A DNA stretch of 6,358 nt from CAZJGF01 sp964545665 (lineage in GTDB: Bacteria; Chloroflexota; Dehalococcoidia; GIF9; AB-539-J10), in contig CAZJGF010000090.1 of assembly GCA_964545665.1 (NCBI GenBank), forward strand, positions 1 to 6,358, given 5' to 3'. The notes under the pieces were generated by a model. The model did not search any database. It had not been told where the DNA came from and saw only the letters and a program-made list of their open reading frames with translations. Shown here piece after piece: positions 1 to 6,171 of the stretch (positions within the stretch are counted from its first letter, which is position 1; each line of letters starts with the position of its first letter). The position numbers were made by a program, and so were the translations under genes.

Positions 1-58
1 GAGCTAAGGCTTCATCAACAGTGAGATGGCGCAACCTCAATTCCCTATCTACTGCCAT
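1..58 (-). CDS. Start of a small Smr-domain-like protein (partial)
   Basis: An ATG at 58-56 opens a frame that runs off the left edge after 19 codons. An AGGGG ribosome binding site lies 5 bases upstream, and the gene begins 19 bases after the stop of the membrane-protein gene, so it looks like the next member of the same operon. The visible peptide contains LRLRHLTVDEALA. This resembles the opening of the Smr domain (MutS2 C-terminal family; often a D-L-R/H-G motif followed by T-x-E/D-E-A-L). The usual Gly of that motif would be His here. Smr domains act as DNA or RNA nicking or binding modules, and short stand-alone Smr proteins are common. With only 19 residues visible, the start and frame are better supported than the family name. 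Confidence 0.5.
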   Translation of the reverse strand, partial: MAVDRELRLRHLTVDEALA

Positions 59-77
59 ATCAACCCCTAAGGTTTGC

Positions 78-737
78 CTAATCTTTATCAGTCTCTACTT
101 CTCTGTCTCTGCTAAGGAGTTTGCCTAGGTAAATTCTTACTTCATTCTCTTTGCTTTTGAACAAAACTCCATAAACCAACCAATACAAAATCACGAAAGA
201 ACCTAAACCGGCAGCAGGAGCTACCCACCAATCATACCATGCCCAATTGAAGAAACCATGGTCAAGCTCATGCACCAAAAAGGCAAGTGAGAAGGAAGCC
301 ATAGCACTATAAAGGAAGTGAAACACACCAGAAAAACTCTTCACTTTAGAGGGGTCTTTGCCTTCGGAAACGGGAAAGTACTTTGCCTCAGGATTTGCTA
401 ACTTATAGGATTTCGGGCATCTAGAGTAAAAGTAATGATATGGTAAATGCCACTCTCTTATCTGAATGATATCAGCTACTCTTGAGTGGAAAAGGAAGGG
501 GATTCCCATGGAATGGCACATAAAAAAACCCGCACATGAGAGGATAAGGACTACGATAAGGACTGGCCAGGGCCAGAAGTCACTCCCGTGTTTCTCGAAA
601 CCATAAGCGAGCAAAACTCCTATGGCTACGAGGTAAATATTAGTAAACCATAGCCTTTCATTCTCTACATGCCTGGCATGAAGCCAATTTTGTTCATAGA
701 CACTTCTCAGATGTTCCCTTCTTTCCCTAGCCTCCAA
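78..737 (-). CDS. Four-helix integral membrane protein of unknown function
   Basis: I do not recognise the family. The protein is 219 residues from the chosen TTG start at 737-735. The charged N-terminus, rich in Arg and Glu, leads into the segment QNWLHARHVENERLWFTN. Hydrophobic segments follow at about residues 30-47, 57-77, 136-156 and 171-193. Between helices 2 and 3 is a roughly 55-residue polar, aromatic-rich loop with HLPYHYFYSRCP (residues 97-108). The C-terminal tail is charged. There is no signal peptide and no catalytic motif I can name. The start rests on an AGGAGG at 749-744 placed 6 bases before this TTG. A longer in-frame version from TTG 797 would overlap the upstream oxidoreductase by 71 bases and has no such site. 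The chosen start overlaps it by only 11 bases, which suggests translational coupling. A partial Smr-like gene follows. Confidence is high that it is a real membrane protein; function is unknown. Confidence 0.8.
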   Translation of the reverse strand: MEARERREHLRSVYEQNWLHARHVENERLWFTNIYLVAIGVLLAYGFEKHGSDFWPWPVLIVVLILSCAGFFMCHSMGIPFLFHSRVADIIQIREWHLPYHYFYSRCPKSYKLANPEAKYFPVSEGKDPSKVKSFSGVFHFLYSAMASFSLAFLVHELDHGFFNWAWYDWWVAPAAGLGSFVILYWLVYGVLFKSKENEVRIYLGKLLSRDREVETDKD

Positions 738-1877
738 TTCTTGCCTCCTTTGTTTCCGCTTGCTTAGGAATTTCCCATTTAGCTGTCTCGTACACAACGT
801 TAATGATTCTCTGTGCTGAGGATCCCTCCTTTAATGTAGTCCAAGGCGTTCTTTCGCCCTCTATAGCCGAGAGGAACTCTCTTAATATTGCCAAATAAGT
901 GTCATCCCCAGTGAAGGAGACTTCCACCACCCCATTAAACTTAACCTGCTCTTTTTCTATCTCAATTTCAAGCTCCCCTTTATCTCCATTGAATACAATG
1001 CCTTTTTCAGTATCTTCCATCATTTTCCCTACCTCAACCTCAACAGGAATACCATCAACATTGAGGCCAATATAGCCATAGGTTTCACCATCGCCGGGAG
1101 CACCTTCATATCTGCTGATAGTTGCTTTTATGACGTCAATCCTCTCATAGCCAAAGAGCCTTCCTATAATTGATACCAAATGAATGCCAGTATCCATGAT
1201 TACACCACCCCCACTCTTTTCCTTCTGCAATAACCACTCCCTTCCTTCCACCAATGAAGACTCAAGAACTTTAGCTCTAATGCTCTCTATTTTGCCAATC
1301 CTAACTTTATACTCCGCCCATTTTTGAACAACTTCCCTTACTGCTGGCTTATAAAGGTAGTGGTCGCTGAGCATAGCTACCTGAACAGGATGTTTAGCTG
1401 CTTCCTCCACTATTTCCCTAGCCGTCTCCAGAGTATGAGCCAGAGGCTTTTCACACAAGATATGCAGTCCAGAATTCAGCGCCTTTATAGCTACCTCCTT
1501 ATGTGTATTGTTAGGGGTAGAAATTATGGCAGCATCGTATTCGCTGAGGGGTTCCTTGCCATATTGGTAATATTTCACCAGAGTATTAGGAGGAGCATCA
1601 GGGGCAACATCAACCAGCGCGAATTCTATGGAAAAATCCGCTGGAAGCTTGTTTAAAGCCGGGACAATGCGATTAGAGGCAAGGTCACCAAGACCACCAT
1701 NNNNNNNNNNNNNNNNNNNNNNNNNNNNNNNNNNNNNNNNNNNNNNNNNNNNNNNNNNNNNNNNNNNNNNNNNNNNNNNNNNNNNNNNNNNNNNNNNNNN
1801 AGCTTGTTTAAAGCCGGGACAATGCGATTAGAGGCAAGGTCACCAAGACCACCATAGATTAAGATCATATGCTTCAT
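727..1877 (-). CDS. Gfo/Idh/MocA-type NAD(P)-dependent oxidoreductase, interrupted by an assembly gap
   Basis: This gene runs from ATG 1877 to TAG 727 and crosses the N run. Removing the Ns and one copy of the flanking 55-base repeat gives 996 bases, an open frame of 331 residues and a normal family length. Residues 1-25 form the first Rossmann strand and turn, with IYGGLGDLASNRIVPAL. Residues 67-93 carry the Gfo/Idh signature ISTPNNTHKEVAIKAL...GLHILCEKP, with the conserved EKP at 91-93. GGGVIMDTGIH at 171-181 is the family's D-x-G-x-H motif, giving likely active-site residues Lys92, Asp177 and His181. Such enzymes usually oxidise or reduce sugars, inositols or related compounds with NAD(P). 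The substrate cannot be read here. The glycine-rich turn GGLGDLA and DHYLYK at 120-125 resemble glucose-6-phosphate dehydrogenase motifs (GxxGDLA and DHYLGK). No Shine-Dalgarno site is evident; a six-pair hairpin abuts the ATG. It lies 45 bases after tilS and overlaps the next gene by 11 bases. Confidence 0.85.
744..749 (-). promoter_or_regulatory. Ribosome binding site that fixes the membrane-protein start
   Basis: A perfect AGGAGG on the minus strand, followed by CAAGAA and then TTG at 737-735, gives a 6-base spacing. It lies inside the last codons of the oxidoreductase gene. It argues for a 219-residue protein rather than the 239-residue version starting at 797. Confidence 0.75.
1646..1700. 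repeat. Left copy of 55-base direct repeat flanking the gap
   Basis: These 55 bases are identical to 1801-1855 and end exactly at the first N. They encode the same part of the oxidoreductase N-terminus (GGLGDLASNRIVPALNK). The match looks like an unmerged overlap between two contig ends rather than a biological duplication. Confidence 0.95.
1701..1800. other. Assembly gap of exactly 100 N
   Basis: One hundred ambiguous bases sit between two identical 55-base ends. One hundred is a conventional placeholder length for a gap of unknown size. Reading-frame continuity indicates that the true gap is negative, that is, the two ends overlap and no sequence is missing. Confidence 0.97.
1801..1855. 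repeat. Right copy of 55-base direct repeat flanking the gap
   Basis: This stretch is identical to 1646-1700 and begins at the first base after the N run. The bases to its right continue into the oxidoreductase start codon. The bases to the left of the other copy continue into the body of the gene. Confidence 0.95.
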
Positions 1878-1878
1878 G

Positions 1879-1894
1879 ATTGTCTACTGACAAT
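1879..1894 (-). promoter_or_regulatory. Small hairpin immediately upstream of the oxidoreductase start
   Basis: On the minus strand ATTGTC, loop AGTA and GACAAT form a six-pair stem that ends one base before ATG 1877, where a ribosome binding site would be expected. No Shine-Dalgarno site is placed correctly: the nearest AGGA is 18 bases from the ATG. The hairpin may modulate initiation, or it may be chance. It is not a terminator, since no U-tract follows. Confidence 0.35.
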
Positions 1895-1922
1895 ATCCTA
1901 TCACACCGGATTTTGCTCAGCA

Positions 1923-3440
1923 CTACGCTCTGTGAAATTCAATATGTAAAATCTCTTTGGTAGCCTCAGTGATTTTGACTCCTTCATCAATGCGCCAGCC
2001 CACAACCCAGATAGTCTGACGAGGCGAACAAACCAGAGGAATATGCTGCCGCCAGGAAAGAGGTATTTTGGCATCAACCATGAAGTCCTGAAGCTTCTTG
2101 GACATCTTCATACCCAGAGGCTGAAACTTGTCTCCTGGCTGACGCTGGCGGACAAATAACTCAGTCCCCACTTTGTCAAGGTCCAACTCGGCAGCCAGAT
2201 TGCTCCGGCTTTCCACCCTCACCTTAATAGTCTCCCTTCGAGGGAGAGGAAACGTGCCTCGTAATGACAAAGAAGCTACTTCGCCTGGGGTAATACTGGC
2301 TATCACTTGCCAGCCAGGCAAGCTCGTCTCACCTGGCACATTCAGGGGAAACTCGCCCTGCAACATAGGAAGGGAGCCCCACTCACCCCCACCATTTATC
2401 CAGCAAGGGACGTCAGATTGGCTGGCAATAACCACCTCATCATATCCGCTCTGACATATCAGTCCATGAGGCAAGGAGACTTCTCTGCCCGCGGGTTTGG
2501 CTAACAGACCTCTTATTGCCCCAATATGGCTCGCCTCGATATCCCTGGTATCTCCCAGAACCCTATCCACTGCCAGCCTTATTAACCGAGACTGCAAAGC
2601 CGCAGGTAGAGAACCAATCTGTTTCTTATCCAGATAGACAGCATCCTTTTCCTGCCTGGACAATTCGTCCCATAACTGCAACGCTTGCTGCTCAATGAAA
2701 GAGCTATCATCCTTGGCAATCTTGGCCAAGCGAAGCAGAGCTTGACCTACACTCGGGTTATATTTTTCTAGCAAAGGAATAAGCTCAAGGCGAAGGCGAT
2801 TTCGCAACAAAGACACGGAAAGATTAGAAGAATCAAACCGCGGCCTAAGTTGACGCTCCTGGCAATAATCCAGCGTTTCCTGCCTGCTGATATCAAGAAG
2901 AGGTCTTATCACCACTAATCCTAGATTCTGCGCCTTCAGTCCAGAACGACCAAGTGGAATAGGCGCCAAAGGCTCAAGACCACACAGCCCAGAGATTCCT
3001 GTCCCCCGTAGTATATGCATCAAAACAGTCTCCACCTGGTCATCCTTGGTGTGACCAATAGCCACCCGCCGGGCTCCAACGTCACATGCCACTTTGGTAA
3101 GGAAATCATACCTTAGTTCCCGGGCAGCCTCCTCAATAGGGCAATTTCTTCTGCTCCTGTAAGCAGCCACATCTCGTTTACCAATAGTGACCGGAATATC
3201 AAGCCGATGAGCCAAATCAGCCACATACTTGGCGTCTCCCTCAGATTCCGCACCTCGCAACTGATGATTAAGATGAGCTACATGAAGTTTTATGTCAAAT
3301 TCATTCTGCCACCCTGCTAGCATACGAAGCAAACAAACAGAGTCAGCACCACCCGATACCCCAACAACCATATTCTCCCCAGACTGAATCAAGCTGTTCC
3401 GTCGAAGAAAAGACATAACCCCCAACTCTATCTCAATCAT
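1923..3440 (-). CDS. tilS: tRNA(Ile)-lysidine synthetase TilS
   Basis: TilS uses ATP and lysine to convert C34 of the CAU anticodon of a minor tRNA-Ile to lysidine, so that it reads AUA and is charged with isoleucine. It is normally essential and cytosolic. From ATG 3440 the protein is 505 residues. The N-terminal PP-loop ATPase domain shows VGVSGGADS (26-34), HLNHQLRG (56-63), EEAARELRYDFL (103-114) and GHTKDDQVETVL (129-140). IRPLLDISR (178-186) and the FDSSN...RNRLR region (202-217) follow. The C-terminal TilS domain from about 445 has KKLQDFMVDAKIP and a WVVGWRIDE strand. All main domains are present. An alternative TTG at 3470 adds ten residues but lacks a ribosome binding site and falls in a hairpin loop. 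The ATG has AAGGGA about 9 bases upstream, and its N-terminus fits the family better. It follows the histidine phosphatase by 46 bases. Confidence 0.95.
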   Translation of the reverse strand: MIEIELGVMSFLRRNSLIQSGENMVVGVSGGADSVCLLRMLAGWQNEFDIKLHVAHLNHQLRGAESEGDAKYVADLAHRLDIPVTIGKRDVAAYRSRRNCPIEEAARELRYDFLTKVACDVGARRVAIGHTKDDQVETVLMHILRGTGISGLCGLEPLAPIPLGRSGLKAQNLGLVVIRPLLDISRQETLDYCQERQLRPRFDSSNLSVSLLRNRLRLELIPLLEKYNPSVGQALLRLAKIAKDDSSFIEQQALQLWDELSRQEKDAVYLDKKQIGSLPAALQSRLIRLAVDRVLGDTRDIEASHIGAIRGLLAKPAGREVSLPHGLICQSGYDEVVIASQSDVPCWINGGGEWGSLPMLQGEFPLNVPGETSLPGWQVIASITPGEVASLSLRGTFPLPRRETIKVRVESRSNLAAELDLDKVGTELFVRQRQPGDKFQPLGMKMSKKLQDFMVDAKIPLSWRQHIPLVCSPRQTIWVVGWRIDEGVKITEATKEILHIEFHRA

Positions 3441-3446
3441 AGGATT

Positions 3447-3482
3447 GCTTCCCTTCGGGAAATCTTCCAATTCCCGAGAAGC
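3447..3482 (-). promoter_or_regulatory. Strong hairpin between the phosphatase stop and the tilS start
   Basis: On the minus strand GCTTC plus TCGGGAA (3482-3471) pairs with TTCCCGA (3461-3455) and, after a 3-base bulge, GAAGC (3451-3447). This is twelve pairs around a 9-base loop. It starts 4 bases after the phosphatase stop codon and ends 6 bases before tilS ATG 3440. The tilS Shine-Dalgarno-like AGGGA lies in its 3' arm and bulge. A ribosome finishing the phosphatase would open it, so translational coupling is a reasonable inference. There is no U-tract, so it is not an intrinsic terminator. Confidence 0.6.
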
Positions 3483-3486
3483 CCAT

Positions 3487-4101
3487 TTATCCTGCTAGCA
3501 ATGACAAGTAGGACGTGTCATTAAATTTTAGCAGGCGGCCTCCATAGTCCTCGAACTCAAGGATGCTCACCCCTCCAAGATCTACCCTGAATTTGGCAAG
3601 GTATTCCAAAGGCAAATCTAAAGCTTTAAAGATGATAGCCAGGGTAACAAAATAATGGCTGATTATCACTGCTGTTCCATTCTCATGCTTCACCAGTAGA
3701 GGTTCGACAGCTCCCCAGCATCTTTCCTGTAACTCGACGAAACTTTCCCCACCAGGCAATCTTTCCGACCCTCCCCGCCACCATTGCATTAAGAGCTGGC
3801 TAAAAGTAACACTCAAACTAGACAGAGCCAGACCCTCCAATTCACCAACATTAATCTCCTTGAGGCCATCGTGGATCTCTACCGGTAGTTGATGCTGGTT
3901 AGCTATGATCTGAGCTGTAACCAAGGCCCGTTTTAACGGACTGGAGATTACCGCGTCTATGTTCTCGTCCTTAAGAAAAGCTACCAGTTTGGTGGCTTGT
4001 TTCAACCCTACCTCGTTTAACTCAATGTCGCTCGCCCCTCCCTGAACACGCCTCTGCTCGTTCCAATAAGTCTCACCATGCCGGACCAAAATAAGTCTCA
4101 A
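3487..4101 (-). CDS. Histidine phosphatase (phosphoglycerate mutase-like family)
   Basis: This is a 204-residue cytosolic enzyme of the branch-1 histidine phosphatase superfamily, which transfers phosphate through a phospho-histidine. LVRHGET (5-11) contains Arg7 and the nucleophile His8. The QGGASDIELNEVG segment (20-32), SSPLKRAL (53-60, with Arg58) and LKEINVGELEG (80-90, with probable acid Glu82) are the expected core motifs. The second catalytic histidine is His149 in IISHYF, where many relatives have S-H-G. The substrate cannot be told from sequence: alpha-ribazole phosphatase (CobC), a sugar-phosphate phosphatase or a broad-specificity enzyme are all possible, and no cobalamin genes are in view. 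The start is TTG 4101, supported by AAGGAGG eight bases upstream. The gene follows the DUF2344 gene after a 107-base spacer and precedes tilS by 46 bases. Confidence 0.9.
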   Translation of the reverse strand: MRLILVRHGETYWNEQRRVQGGASDIELNEVGLKQATKLVAFLKDENIDAVISSPLKRALVTAQIIANQHQLPVEIHDGLKEINVGELEGLALSSLSVTFSQLLMQWWRGGSERLPGGESFVELQERCWGAVEPLLVKHENGTAVIISHYFVTLAIIFKALDLPLEYLAKFRVDLGGVSILEFEDYGGRLLKFNDTSYLSLLAG

Positions 4102-4109
4102 TGTTTAAC

Positions 4110-4116
4110 CCTCCTT
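4110..4116 (-). promoter_or_regulatory. Ribosome binding site supporting the TTG start of the phosphatase
   Basis: AAGGAGG on the minus strand, followed by 8 bases (GTTAAACA) and TTG 4101-4099. The codons after this TTG give MRLILVRHGET, the canonical N-terminus of the family, so the unusual start codon is well supported. Confidence 0.8.
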
Positions 4117-4151
4117 ACTAAAGAAAAAACAGCGTAACAGCTTACCATATT

Positions 4152-4205
4152 CCCTAGCTTCTTACTGGCGCTCGGGGGCAAGGGCAATCTGCGCTATAGC
4201 TAGGG
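4152..4205 (-). repeat. Inverted repeat in the spacer between the DUF2344 and phosphatase genes
   Basis: CCCTAGCT and AGCTAGGG form perfect 8-base arms about 38 bases apart, with an inner GCGC/GCGC pair that could extend the fold. The structure begins just after the DUF2344 stop and covers much of the 107-base spacer. No U-tract follows directly, so it may be an RNA fold or processing site. Chance is possible given the long loop. Confidence 0.35.
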
Positions 4206-4208
4206 TAT

Positions 4209-4865
4209 CTAAGAACCTAACTCACCTTTCAAAGTGAGCTTCGTGCGGTGGATAGATTCAGGATATTGGGAGAAGCCTAAGGCAGCCACCACCTGCTCTG
4301 GCCTACCACTGCTGTTGGCATCACAACGTAGTCTCATTCCCAGAACATACAAGGAATCGTACGAATCAATAACCCATAACTCATCTATTAAGGCCCGCAA
4401 ATCATAGGAATGTATTTTGGTTCCTCGATAGTGATGCCAGGGCAATTCCTTAGCTTGAAGCAAGGAATAAATGGAGTCTTTCAGCCACTGCCCGTCTCTC
4501 TCCGACCTCACTTGGCTTCGATACTCGGCAAAGGCCAAGGAAGACTGGAGGGACGGGATATTTAACCCCACTCCCCAGGCATCAAATACATCAAATCCAC
4601 CAGACAGTTGATTCTTCACCATCATCATAACAGATTGAGGAGGCATCCAGCGATTTAGCCATATGTCCATGAGTTCAGCCTCACTGGTTACTCCTACAGC
4701 CAAAGGCGCTGCCACTGAAAGTCGTGGATGTGGAGTAAAACCCTGAGAATACGCCAGAGGTATTCCCGCCCTCCTGAACGCTCTTTCCCAGAAACGCACT
4801 ATGTCGAGATGAGAGATAAACTTGACTTCTTCTCCACGACCAAATCTAAGACGCAGGCGCCACAT
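4209..4865 (-). CDS. DUF2344 / TIGR03936-type radical SAM-associated protein
   Basis: This 218-residue soluble protein matches the family described as radical SAM-linked, whose members are encoded beside, or fused to, a radical SAM protein. The biochemical role is not established to my knowledge. The conserved N-terminal block is clear: LRLRFGRGEEVKFISHLDIVRFWERAFRRAGIP in pieces across 4-36 (key ISHLD at 17-21, then R-A-F-R-R-A-G), followed by AYSQGFTPHPRLS (38-50) and PLAVGVTSEAE (54-64). The C-terminal part (about 100-218) is less conserved and ends in a strand with TKLTLKGEL. The length is normal for a stand-alone member. ATG 4865 is the start; the ribosome binding site is weak (GGGA about 6 bases upstream). 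It follows the CNNM/CBS gene by 27 bases. No radical SAM gene is adjacent on either side, which is unusual for the family. Confidence 0.88.
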   Translation of the reverse strand: MWRLRLRFGRGEEVKFISHLDIVRFWERAFRRAGIPLAYSQGFTPHPRLSVAAPLAVGVTSEAELMDIWLNRWMPPQSVMMMVKNQLSGGFDVFDAWGVGLNIPSLQSSLAFAEYRSQVRSERDGQWLKDSIYSLLQAKELPWHHYRGTKIHSYDLRALIDELWVIDSYDSLYVLGMRLRCDANSSGRPEQVVAALGFSQYPESIHRTKLTLKGELGS

Positions 4866-4892
4866 CTATTTTCCCACTGGAAATCATTAAGA

Positions 4893-6167
4893 TTATTTAG
4901 GAAAGCCACCTCTTTCCTTAGTCACCGTCACCTTCTCTATCTTCATTCCTCGCATTTCGGCTATGACGAATTTCAGGTTCCGATACTTCAACTGCTCGCC
5001 TTGTTTAGGTATCCGCCCAAGATGGCTAAGAACAAAACCAGCCACAGTCTCATAATCGCCTGCAGGCAACTCCAGCCCCAACTCTGCGTTAGCCTCCTCA
5101 ACTCGAAAGCCACCGTCCAACTGAAAGCTATTCGCACCCGTTACCACAAAGTCCTCATCTTCACTGCCTAACTCGTCTTTGACATCGCCCACAACTTCTT
5201 CGGTTAGCTGTCCCAAGGTAACCATCCCAGCTACGCCTCCAAATTCATCCACGACAATCGCTATGTGGTAACCACCATCCCTCATCTCAGTGAGAAGCTT
5301 TCCCAGATGCTTGCTCTCTGGCACAAAGTGAGCCTGCCGAATTAAATCATCGACCACAATTTCTTCAGTTGCGCAATTATCTGTCAACTTCATAAGCACG
5401 TCTTTGGCAAATAAGATACCAACCACATTGTCAGTATTATCCCTGTAAACGGGAAAACGGCTATAAGGCTTCTGAGCATAGATATCCAAGAAATTGCTCA
5501 ACTTTGTTCCTTGCTCGACCCACGCGATCTCTGTTCTGGGAACCATCACCTTGCTCACCGGCCGGTCAGTGAACTCAAACACCTTGTGCAGCATCTCGGC
5601 CTCATCTTGCTCTACCACTCCTTCGCTCTCGCCTACATTTATGACTGAGCGTATCTCGCCTTCACTCACCAGCTTTCTAGTCCCATCAGGCGCAGCTATC
5701 AGTTTAGTGAATCCCAAACCAATGCGGTCCAATGCCAGGACAAAAGGATAAAGACAGTATTCTATTATCCTCAGTGGATAGATATAAGCCAAAGCCAGCC
5801 GTTGGGCGTGGTGAACAGCTATAGTCTTAGGGACAACCTCTCCAAAGACCAGGACCAGTGCAGTTACTCCCAGGGTAGCTATGATTGGGCCTCTTACTCT
5901 ACCAAAGGCTGTCACTGCCATAATCGTACCCAACGTAGCTGCTCCCACATTTACCAGATTGTTACCCAGTAAAACAGTGGCTAGAAACCTGGCTGGCTTA
6001 TCAGCAGCTTTGGCTAGCTGCCTCGCTCCCTTAACGCCACTTTCTACCAGATATCTTATGCGCAGCTTGGGCAACGAGATGAAAGCTGACTCAGCGCTGG
6101 AAAAGAAAGCTGAAAGAACCAAACAAACCAGAAAGGCTACTAGAAGCCAACTATCAGTGTCGTCCAC
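4893..6167 (-). CDS. CNNM/CBS-domain membrane protein (hemolysin C / CorC-type transporter family)
   Basis: This 424-residue inner-membrane protein has the standard layout of the bacterial CNNM/CorC group, whose members are linked to magnesium or other cation export and are historically called hemolysin-like. The CNNM (DUF21) domain spans about 1-190, with helices near 7-27, 62-85, 93-115 and 125-147. It carries FFSSAESAF (21-29), LLGNNLVNVGAAT (66-78) and FGEVVPKT (108-115). Two CBS domains follow: one from about 205, with MVPRTEI (208-214) and YSRFPVY (235-241), and one to about 330, with HIAIVVDEFGGVAGMVT (301-317). The CorC/HlyC domain covers about 338-415. The start is GTG 6167, fixed by a TAA codon directly in front of it. 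It is the first gene of the leftward cluster. Cation specificity cannot be read from the sequence. Confidence 0.93.
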   Translation of the reverse strand: MDDTDSWLLVAFLVCLVLSAFFSSAESAFISLPKLRIRYLVESGVKGARQLAKAADKPARFLATVLLGNNLVNVGAATLGTIMAVTAFGRVRGPIIATLGVTALVLVFGEVVPKTIAVHHAQRLALAYIYPLRIIEYCLYPFVLALDRIGLGFTKLIAAPDGTRKLVSEGEIRSVINVGESEGVVEQDEAEMLHKVFEFTDRPVSKVMVPRTEIAWVEQGTKLSNFLDIYAQKPYSRFPVYRDNTDNVVGILFAKDVLMKLTDNCATEEIVVDDLIRQAHFVPESKHLGKLLTEMRDGGYHIAIVVDEFGGVAGMVTLGQLTEEVVGDVKDELGSEDEDFVVTGANSFQLDGGFRVEEANAELGLELPAGDYETVAGFVLSHLGRIPKQGEQLKYRNLKFVIAEMRGMKIEKVTVTKERGGFPK

Positions 6168-6171
6168 TTAT

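Noticed and set aside
1324..1656. Plus-strand open frame of about 110 codons opposite the oxidoreductase
   Set aside because: It lies antisense to a clearly conserved protein, has no ribosome binding site I could find and its product has no recognisable feature.
1646..1855. The two 55-base copies as a genuine direct repeat or target-site duplication of an insertion
   Set aside because: They end exactly at the N run, are fully identical, and collapsing them restores the reading frame; an assembly overlap explains this better.
4120..4146. T-rich stretch on the minus strand after GTAA-GCTG-TTAC, resembling an intrinsic terminator
   Set aside because: The stem is only four pairs and AT-rich, the T-run is not directly at its foot, and it sits just before a ribosome binding site within the gene cluster.
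4728..5171. Plus-strand open frame of about 147 codons spanning the DUF2344/CNNM junction
   Set aside because: It is antisense to two well-supported genes and reads as low-quality peptide, so it is a shadow frame.
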